Shown: in pieces, positions 35,678 to 41,264 of the stretch | How positions within the stretch are numbered: the first letter of the stretch is position 1 | Layout: every line of letters begins with the position of its first letter | Assembly (NCBI RefSeq): GCF_002298975.1 | Contig: NZ_DBMV01000003.1 | Location: 1-41,264, forward strand | Length of the DNA: 41,264 nt | Direction: 5' to 3' | Origin: Ralstonia sp. UBA689 | GTDB lineage: Bacteria; Pseudomonadota; Gammaproteobacteria; Burkholderiales; Burkholderiaceae | Notes under the pieces: generated by a model | The model's database searches: none | The model's input: the letters and a program-made list of their open reading frames with translations, nothing else | Told to the model about the DNA's origin: nothing | Translations under genes and position numbers: made by a program

Positions 35678-35893
35678 TCATTTCCCAACCTGATTGCCAA
35701 CGACGCCACCGACGACTGCGCCGCCCACTGTCCCTACTGCACTACCGCCTGTCAAGACAGCGCCTGCCACACCACCGACACCGACGCCGATTGCAGTGTC
35801 CGTACCTCGCCGGGACATCCCGGCACACCCACCCGCGAGCGTCACGACCACCAGCATCGCGCCGCACAGTCGTGTTATCCGATTGCTGCGCAT
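35678..35893 (-). CDS. Glycine-zipper outer-membrane lipoprotein (OsmB/SlyB-like)
   Basis: A 71-residue protein. The signal peptide ends in TLAGGC (lipid-anchored Cys about residue 24). It is followed by a Gly-zipper helix region, GVGVGGVAGAVLTGGSAVG and VGGAVVGGVVGNQVG, with small residues every fourth position as in the Rick_17kDa/glycine-zipper family. Such lipoproteins are osmotic- or envelope-stress induced. The ATG at 35893 is chosen because the upstream extension to 36052 destroys the signal peptide. Confidence 0.85.
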   Translation of the reverse strand: MRSNRITRLCGAMLVVVTLAGGCAGMSRRGTDTAIGVGVGGVAGAVLTGGSAVGTVGGAVVGGVVGNQVGK

Positions 35894-36289
35894 TTTGTGC
35901 ACCTCCGCCCCGATCGCAAACCACCGCGTGCTGTTGCGGAGAACGCAAAACCAGGACTTGAATTTTCTGTACGGACCACAAGCGGCGTACAGCCCATCGG
36001 GGCATCCCTGCGTCAGCACGTGAGCGTGACTGTCGCGCGGACGTCCCGACAAGCAGGATCCTCGCTCGCGTGACGTGTGTCGGTACGGTGGCAGACGCAG
36101 TCGTCACCTGCCCAGGTGCGCAACCGCTGAGGTCAAGCGGCGGACCGACTGCGTGATTCACCGTACATACGGGCCGAGATCTGTACGGTACCGAGCCGAC
36201 GACGTTTCGCCCCGACCTTACGCTGCAGTCTCCAATAACAGTGAATCGGCACTTTCCGACATACCGAGGTAACCGCAACGAGGATATCT
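35894..36289. other. Divergent intergenic region
   Basis: About 400 bp between divergent small genes. Seen in it: an inverted repeat CTGTACG/CGTACAG (about 35968-35993) and a TACGGTA motif at 36184-36190, the 7-mer also found twice in the csbD-SYLF divergent region. No RNA gene or ORF is supported. Confidence 0.4.
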
Positions 36290-36505
36290 ATGATCAGTTC
36301 GCTCGACCTCCCAAACGGAACGCTTGAAATCCGCACACTGCAGCGTAGTGACCGGCGATGGTTTTCAGAGTATCGCTTCACGTCCAGTGAAGGAGGCGGC
36401 ACCGACTGGGAAGCGGCTGCCATCCCGGAGGGATTCGTTTCCTCCGGCCTGGCATTCAGCGCCGGGATACTCCTGGGGCAACAATGCGCGGAGCTCGCCT
36501 TGTGA
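36290..36505 (+). CDS. Hypothetical protein
   Basis: A 71-residue protein (MISSLDLPNGTLEIRTLQRSDRRWFSEYRFTSS...) that I do not recognise. Its pattern of short strands then an Ala/Gly-rich C-terminal helix (SSGLAFSAGILLGQQCAELAL) is like small soluble Burkholderiales proteins of unknown function. GAGGA precedes the ATG at a good distance. A strong hairpin follows the gene. Confidence 0.55.
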   Translation: MISSLDLPNGTLEIRTLQRSDRRWFSEYRFTSSEGGGTDWEAAAIPEGFVSSGLAFSAGILLGQQCAELAL

Positions 36506-36565
36506 AGGAGACAAGGCGGTGCCATCCGAGGGGACTACGCCGCCGCACCGTTGCATGACGTCAAC

Positions 36566-36598
36566 ATCGGCATGCAGGCACCCTGCCTGCGTGCCGAT
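36566..36598. terminator. Bidirectional hairpin between convergent genes
   Basis: A 13-bp stem with one G-T pair (ATCGGCATGCAGG with CCTGCGTGCCGAT, 7-nt loop) fills the gap between the hypothetical gene ending at 36505 and the Nramp-like gene ending at 36601. No T-run follows on the plus strand. Confidence 0.6.
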
Positions 36599-36600
36599 AC

Positions 36601-37890
36601 CTACAGCAGAAACATCGCCATGGCGGCAGCACCCATGATTGCCGTAGCAGACCAACCCAAGACGATCAATGTCCGGCTTGCGGTATAGGGACCCATCACC
36701 GCGGGCTTCGACACGAGCAGGATAATGACCGCCATCAGCGGGACCGCCACCACACCATTGATGACCGCGCTCCAGAAAAGCGCCTTCATCGGTCGGATCG
36801 GCGAGTACTGGATTGCCAGCCCTGCGAGTACGCTCAAGGCGATGATGCTGTAGAAGCCACGGGCGTCGCTCACCTTGCGCTCCAGCCCTTCCTTCCAGCC
36901 CATCGCTTCGGAGAGGGCATAGGCGCCTGAGCCTGCGAGCACAGGCACACCGATCAGCCCCACCCCCAGGATCCCGACGGTGAACAGCACGTACGCAAAG
37001 TCTCCTGCAAGCGGTCGCAATGCACTGGCCGCCTGCGCCGCGGTCGTGATGTCGGTCACGCCAGAAACATGCAAGGTCACGCCTGTAGCCAGGATGATGA
37101 AATAGGCGGTCGCATTGGAGTAAAGCATGCCGCTCCAGGTGTCCCAGCGAATGCGACGGAGCTCGGTGCGGGCCTTGGCTCCATCGGCTTTCAACGACGG
37201 GCGCGTACGCATATCTTCAACCTCTTCGGAGGCCTGCCAAAAGAAGAGGTAGGGGCTGATGGTGGTACCGAACACGGCAACCACCATGGACGCGGCACTG
37301 GCATCGAGCCTGACAGTGGGCCACACCGTGTGCAGCGCCACGCGGCTCCACGGCACGTGTACGGTAAACAAGACTGCGGCATACGCCAGCAAAGACGCTG
37401 TCAGCCACTTTAGAAAGAATACGTATCGGTGGTAAGGAACGAATATCTGCAGTGCCAGGGTGCCGAACACCACCAACGCCGTCATGACATGACGGTCGGT
37501 CCCGGAAACGAGTTCAGCGACCTCGCCCATCGCCGCAACGTCAGCGGCAATATTCAGCGTATTGGCGATCAGCAACAGCAACACGACGACGCGCAACACA
37601 ATCGGCGGGAAGACGTCCTTGATATTGGCCGCAAGTCCCTTCCCCGTGACGCGTCCCATGTTTGCGCACATGGACTGCATGGCCGCCATCAACGGAAACG
37701 TGAGCGGCATCGTCCACAGCATCTCCAGGCCAAACTGTGCCCCCGCCTGCGAATAGGTCGCGATTCCGCTCGGATCGTCGTCGGCTACGCCCGTGATCAG
37801 CCCGGGCCCGACATGGGACAACGGATGTGCATTCAAGCGCGCCCGCAAAGCGCGATACAGATTGGGCCGGGCCTCTCCGTTGCCGTCCAT
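36601..37890 (-). CDS. Nramp-superfamily transporter with non-canonical metal site
   Basis: A 429-residue inner-membrane protein with about 11 membrane segments and the overall Nramp (LeuT) layout. The TM1 unwound motif is GVADDDPSGIATYSQAGA, so DPGN has become DPSG. The TM6 stretch reads FGTTISPYLFFWQASEEVED, lacking the A-M-x-x-M-P-H motif whose Met selects Mn/Fe over Mg/Ca. Metal selectivity is therefore probably different, as in Nramp-related Mg or Al transporters. The start at 37890 (MDGNGEARPNLYRAL) is reasonable; a later Met is not available before TM1. Confidence 0.87.
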   Translation of the reverse strand: MDGNGEARPNLYRALRARLNAHPLSHVGPGLITGVADDDPSGIATYSQAGAQFGLEMLWTMPLTFPLMAAMQSMCANMGRVTGKGLAANIKDVFPPIVLRVVVLLLLIANTLNIAADVAAMGEVAELVSGTDRHVMTALVVFGTLALQIFVPYHRYVFFLKWLTASLLAYAAVLFTVHVPWSRVALHTVWPTVRLDASAASMVVAVFGTTISPYLFFWQASEEVEDMRTRPSLKADGAKARTELRRIRWDTWSGMLYSNATAYFIILATGVTLHVSGVTDITTAAQAASALRPLAGDFAYVLFTVGILGVGLIGVPVLAGSGAYALSEAMGWKEGLERKVSDARGFYSIIALSVLAGLAIQYSPIRPMKALFWSAVINGVVAVPLMAVIILLVSKPAVMGPYTASRTLIVLGWSATAIMGAAAMAMFLL

Positions 37891-38160
37891 TTTTGCTTCC
37901 TCTCGTCCACCAGCGCTGGGCTGGAGTTGATCGTCGCGATGTTCTGGTACCGGATCCTGGGGCGGCTTGCGTCTTGCTCATGTATCAGCGTATGGGGGTT
38001 TCCCCAGACAAGCGGAGGTGATGCGCAGCATCGCCGGACTGTGGTCTTGCTTCCGACATTGTCTGCGATATGGCGCTTGGAACGCGCATCTAATCCCACT
38101 ATTCTTTACTAGGAACGGGCGCGCGCTCTGGACGCCACCGCTTCTCTACCGAGAGACAAC

Positions 38161-38625
38161 ATGGGCGCTTACGACAAGCTTGATGCCGCACTGAATGCCT
38201 TCGAAAAGCGCAAAGCCGAGGACAAGGAAGAGGCTGCAGACAAGCAGAGTGCAGCGGAAACATTCCGGGCCGAGTTTGCGGCGTTCCGGACGAAGACAGT
38301 GCATCCTGTGTTTGAGGATATCGGCGCACACCTGCAAAAACGCGGCCACGGCTTCAAGGTCGAGATGACCGCCCTCAGCGCGACGCTCCATGTGTTTCCC
38401 GACGCCAAAGAACAGCCGGCATCTCTTTCGGAACGGGCCGCCCAATACCCGAAGATCACCCTGATCGGCGACGCACTGGACCAGAAGATTCACGCGCACA
38501 TGGTCGTTTCCAACCATAGTGGTATGGTATCCAGCTCGGAAACAACCTTTGATCTGCGGGAGCTTGCCGCGAACACTCTGCGTGACCTGGTCGTGGAATG
38601 CCTTGCCAAGTCCTTTGCAGGGTGA
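38161..38625 (+). CDS. Hypothetical protein with charged N-terminal helix
   Basis: A 154-residue soluble protein that I do not recognise. Residues 1-50 form a highly charged, probably coiled-coil helix (LNAFEKRKAEDKEEAADKQ). The rest looks like an alpha/beta domain (VHPVFEDIGAHLQKRGHGFKVEMTALSATLHVFP...), ending with a helix (LRELAANTLRDLVVECLAKSF). The composition is that of a real gene; the long minus-strand frame across it is a shadow. A 21-nt periodic region follows on the opposite strand. Confidence 0.7.
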   Translation: MGAYDKLDAALNAFEKRKAEDKEEAADKQSAAETFRAEFAAFRTKTVHPVFEDIGAHLQKRGHGFKVEMTALSATLHVFPDAKEQPASLSERAAQYPKITLIGDALDQKIHAHMVVSNHSGMVSSSETTFDLRELAANTLRDLVVECLAKSFAG

Positions 38626-38685
38626 CGCCCGTTGCAGCCCCCCCTCGGTCAACTTCTGCTTCGCGTGGCACGCTGCAAGAGCGAT

Positions 38686-38874
38686 CGGCTCCACCCTCAA
38701 ATCCCCGAACCTCACCCACCGCGGGTCAAGCTCGACACGCAGACGCTGAAGCTTCACGCTTTGAGAGTCGCGTCCGACGCTCTGACTATCGATTTCGACG
38801 AGCCAGGTATCAAACGTCACGGGCGGACCATCGAGTCGCACCGACAACGCTTCGCACTTCACGCTTGCAGAGTC
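38686..38874 (-). repeat. 21-nt (heptad-coding) degenerate tandem repeat
   Basis: Read on the minus strand, nine consecutive 7-codon units occur: DSASVKC, EALSVRL, DGPPVTF, DTWLVEI, DSQSVGR, DSQSVKL, QRLRVEL, DPRWVRF, GDLRVEP. Valine is fifth in every unit and Asp is first in five. At DNA level a 19-bp near-copy (CTTCACGCTT...AGAGTCG on the plus strand) recurs at 38752-38770 and 38857-38875, exactly 105 (5 x 21) bp apart. A stop codon lies a few residues upstream in this frame and no ribosome-binding site is seen, so a decayed repeat is more likely than a gene. Confidence 0.6.
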
Positions 38875-39135
38875 GACGCTTCACTGTCCGAGGGTCTCGC
38901 CTCAGCCTTGGACATTCGAACGCCATAGTTCGAGGCTCGCATTCCGCTGCTGGAAAGTTGAGCGCTACGCCTCAACCGTGAAGATCACTGCCCGCACAAG
39001 GTTGCGGTCGCGGCTGCCGGTTCAGGGCAGCAGTCAGCGGCAGAAAGATCCTGGAGCTTTCCATGAAACGCATTGCGTCTGTCGCGCATGGCCCCACCCT
39101 TGGAGCACGATCACGACACACCAGAGACGTCATCA

Positions 39136-39396
39136 ATGACACGTACGATCGACTACCGTGGTTACCAGATCCACATGGAACTCGTGGGCCGATCCAAGGA
39201 CATGTTCGACTTGTGGTTTTCCATCGAGGGCCCGACGCAGCCTGTGGGCGTCGCGGCCATCGGTAAGCGCATCAAGGTTCACGGTGGGCCTTTCTCACGG
39301 CGCTGGGCGCACCTCGTTGGCGAGCTAGCAGGACGGGCGGCGATCGACGTCATCCTTGGCGTACAGGAAGAGGAGCCGTCCACTGACGAGTGGTGA
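39136..39396 (+). CDS. Hypothetical small protein of the YRGY type
   Basis: An 86-residue protein starting MTRTIDYRGYQIHMELVGRSKDMFDLWFSIEG. The YRGYQIH opening and alanine-rich C-terminal helix place it with short Burkholderiales proteins of unknown function, like the one at 25671-26042; this is from memory. The start is uncertain: in-frame ATGs at 39088 and 39136 have weak ribosome-binding sites, whereas an ATG at 39063 with GGAG opens a different frame, so a frameshift is conceivable. Confidence 0.6.
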   Translation: MTRTIDYRGYQIHMELVGRSKDMFDLWFSIEGPTQPVGVAAIGKRIKVHGGPFSRRWAHLVGELAGRAAIDVILGVQEEEPSTDEW

Positions 39397-39411
39397 GCCC
39401 GAGCCACGCCG

Positions 39412-39786
39412 TTACCAGGTGCTGATGCCTTGCGCGGTGTCCACCGGCATGCTGAACCCCGGCGCAATGCTCGCCACGGCCTCGATCTGCACCAGCGGTC
39501 TCGATGGCGTCACGTTGCCGAAGACCATGGCGATGGGAATATCGGCTGCGTCGCGCCCCGTCCCGATCCGCAAGAGCTCCATGGGCACCGCGGCGTTGGA
39601 CGGATCGACGAGGTACCAGCGCTGCCCCACGAACACCTCCACGAACGCGTGGTAGTCTGCCGGCCCCAAGCCGGGGTCGGCACCGTAGTCGAGGCTGCTG
39701 CAAAAGCGCGCGGGAATGCTCAGCGCGCGGCACAAGGCAATCATGAGGTGCGCATAGTCGCGGCACACACCCTTGCGTTCATGCAT
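39412..39786 (-). pseudogene. Transglutaminase-like protein gene, 5' end removed by an IS
   Basis: The frame encodes only the C-terminal catalytic part of a bacterial transglutaminase-like protein. The Cys is in GVCRDYAHL, the His in DYHAFVEVFV and the Asp in LVDPSN. The usual N-terminal half (100-150 residues) is missing because the IS1111-type element starts at 39785, just before GVCRDYAH. An ATG at the junction (39786) is fortuitous. The sequence beyond the IS is not the missing part but an IS5 remnant, so adjacent DNA has also been lost or rearranged. Confidence 0.8.
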
Positions 39787-41170
39787 GGACGCCCCCGGTT
39801 TGCCAAGCTCTCAATTGCGATGGTGTGAAGGTAAAGATTGCAGCCATGCATCCGGACTTCATGTCCGGCGTGGCCGGCGGTCCCTGATGGAATTTGCTGG
39901 TCAAGATCTCGTCAATTTTGCGTGCTCTTCTGCACACAGGCTCAAGCAGATTTTCTTGACCACAGTCTTACCTGTCTTGCCATCACGTCATGATCGCCTG
40001 AGCAATCTGATGAAGGTTCCTGCTGCTTGCCTGATGGTGCGGGTCGCTACTATGTCACGCCGTCACCGGTACCGCCATGTAATCGGGCTGGAATTCGCGC
40101 CCATGAACCAAGAGTGCCCAGACGATTCGGACATTCCTGTTGGCGAGCGCCACTGCTGCGATGTTCCGATTTCGTCGCTGAAGCACGTTGTACAGCCAGC
40201 CAGTCTTCTGTTCTCGACGGGTAGCTGCGTGTATAACCGATCGAGCACCGTGGATCAGCAACGTTCGCAAATAGCTGTCACCTCTCTTGCTTATGCCCAG
40301 CAACACATTTTTGCCACCGCTGGAATTTTGCCGGGGCACCAGACCAAGCCAGGCAGCGAGTTGCCGTCCATTTGCGAAGCTTCGAGCATTACCGATGGAT
40401 GCGACCAGAGCACTCGCCGTGACTGGTCCGATGCCCGGTATGCCAGCAAGCCTGCGGCTAGCTTCGTTCTCTCGATGCCAGACCTGGATCTGCATCTCGA
40501 GTTCTCGGACTTGCCGGTCGAGCTCCTTGAGGTGTTCAATCAGGCGCTGGATCAGCAGTCGAAATGATCCCGCCAACTCGTTAGCTGCATCCTCGATGAG
40601 TGCCGGGACTCTGCCGGCGATGTGCGTGATTCCCTGTGGAACGACAAGCCCGAACTCACTCAGCAGACCACGGATCTGATTGGCTTGAGCGGTACGCGCC
40701 CGCACGAAGCCTTGCCGAACACGATGTAGTGACAGCACCGACTTTTGCTCCATATTCTTTACCGGCAAGAAGCGCATGTTCGGTCGCGCGACGGCCTCGC
40801 AGATCGCCTCTGCATCCGCCGCATCGTTCTTGTTCGTCTTCACGTACGGTTTCACGAACTGCGGGGCGATCAGCCGCACCGTATGCCCCATGCTCTGCAG
40901 CTTGCGCGCCCAGTAATGGGCGCTACCACACGCCTCCATTCCGATCAGGCACACCGGTAGGTTGGCAAAGAACGCTGCCATCTGATCACGTCTGAGCATC
41001 TTCTTCAGTACCACTCGACCATGTTCGTTCACGCCATGAATTGCAAAGACGGTTTTCGCCAGGTCGATGCCGATTGTCGTAATCTTCATGTTGGGCGCTC
41101 TCCTCGTTTAAGTGGTCGCATAACACTTCCACTTTGGCACACTGATGCCGGTTCGGGTGGGGGCGTCCAT
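39785..41170 (-). mobile_element. IS110-family (IS1111 group) insertion sequence
   Basis: A complete element of about 1386 bp. Its ends share the inverted 12-mer ATGGACGCCCCC (39785-39796) / GGGGGCGTCCAT (41159-41170), followed by further partial similarity. It contains one intact transposase gene on the minus strand. Inverted ends are a mark of the IS1111 group within IS110. No target duplication is apparent, as usual for the family. The exact ends could shift by a few bases. Confidence 0.8.
40055..41089 (-). CDS. IS110-family transposase
   Basis: A 344-residue DEDD-type transposase. The N-terminal RuvC-like domain shows IGIDLAKTVFAIHG (D), GMEACGSAHYWARKL (E) and KNDAADAEAI (DD). The C-terminal Transposase_20 domain shows LAGIPGIGPVTASALVASIG, followed by WLGLVPRQNSSGGKNVLLGISKRGDSYLRTLL with the catalytic Ser region. 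Length and domains are complete, so it is probably active. The long non-coding stretches at both ends fit the guide (bridge) RNA seats known in IS110 elements. Confidence 0.95.
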   Translation of the reverse strand: MKITTIGIDLAKTVFAIHGVNEHGRVVLKKMLRRDQMAAFFANLPVCLIGMEACGSAHYWARKLQSMGHTVRLIAPQFVKPYVKTNKNDAADAEAICEAVARPNMRFLPVKNMEQKSVLSLHRVRQGFVRARTAQANQIRGLLSEFGLVVPQGITHIAGRVPALIEDAANELAGSFRLLIQRLIEHLKELDRQVRELEMQIQVWHRENEASRRLAGIPGIGPVTASALVASIGNARSFANGRQLAAWLGLVPRQNSSGGKNVLLGISKRGDSYLRTLLIHGARSVIHAATRREQKTGWLYNVLQRRNRNIAAVALANRNVRIVWALLVHGREFQPDYMAVPVTA

Positions 41171-41264
41171 TCCATTAATTCCAGTCGAGCTTGCCGTCAG
41201 CCTTCATTGCCCGATGGCCGGCTCGATCGCGCTGCGTCGCCAGATCATCGCGCGCAGGCCGCGC
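41171..41264 (-). pseudogene. IS5-family transposase fragment, frameshifted
   Basis: Minus-strand reading gives RRSAIEPAIGQ in one frame and, after a one-base shift, MKADGKLDWN in another. Together these match the SAIEP-(AV)IGH(ML)K motif near the C-terminal Glu of IS5-family DDE transposases. It runs off the right edge of the window. The IS1111-type element abuts it directly. Confidence 0.65.

Noticed and set aside
38146..38862. A 238-codon minus-strand frame that includes the heptad repeat
   Set aside because: Most of it is antisense to the better supported gene at 38161-38625; only the repeat part shows pattern, and the upstream frame is closed by a stop.

Overview
The window is GC-rich chromosomal DNA from a betaproteobacterium of the Burkholderiaceae. 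Ralstonia is my best guess, from the porin start, short H-NS, long-form LeuA, the AtuA/CitMHS cluster and the protein style. No rRNA, tRNA or housekeeping marker fixes the genus, so this is inference.

Layout. About 0.1-24.9 kb reads as ordinary chromosome: a porin start, GntR regulator and H-NS; a PAS/GGDEF/EAL protein; a molybdenum hydroxylase pair (2Fe-2S subunit plus Mo subunit) with ohr and a MocA-like gene downstream; leuA behind a long leader; a copper-binding four-helix protein with a CadR-type MerR regulator; a MuiA-like protein; a Cd/Zn/Pb ATPase; a CitMHS/AtuA/LysR cluster; a UspA; and an NTF2-like, nitronate monooxygenase and PadR group. About 25-39.4 kb is accessory in character: short orphan genes, decayed insertion sequences, and many small stress-type genes (BON, two Crp/Fnr regulators, AI-2E permease, CsbD, SYLF, DUF3309, slipin, glycine-zipper lipoprotein, Nramp-like). 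An intact IS1111-type element lies at 39.8-41.2 kb between a beheaded transglutaminase gene and an IS5-family remnant.

Most interesting signals. (1) Between the MuiA-like gene and cadA lies a multi-hairpin RNA. Two of its loops are complementary to a site just downstream, and one of them also to a second copy of that site about 330 bp further on, with a 63-codon ORF between. This is the layout of the phage P1 c4-icd-ant (P4 CI) antisense immunity locus, here cut off before any ant gene. (2) leuA is preceded by two leucine-rich short ORFs with strong hairpins; the second ends on the leuA start codon. (3) Three consensus DnaA boxes plus a near match cluster in one 311-bp intergenic region with no replication gene nearby. 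(4) cadA has a MerR-type promoter so close to its ATG that its mRNA should be nearly leaderless. (5) A perfect FNR box precedes the BON gene, next to an FNR-type regulator without the Fe-S cysteines. (6) The SYLF gene carries one in-frame amber stop. (7) A 21-nt (7-codon) periodic region lies at 38.69-38.87 kb.

All calls come from reading translations and sequence; no database search was run.
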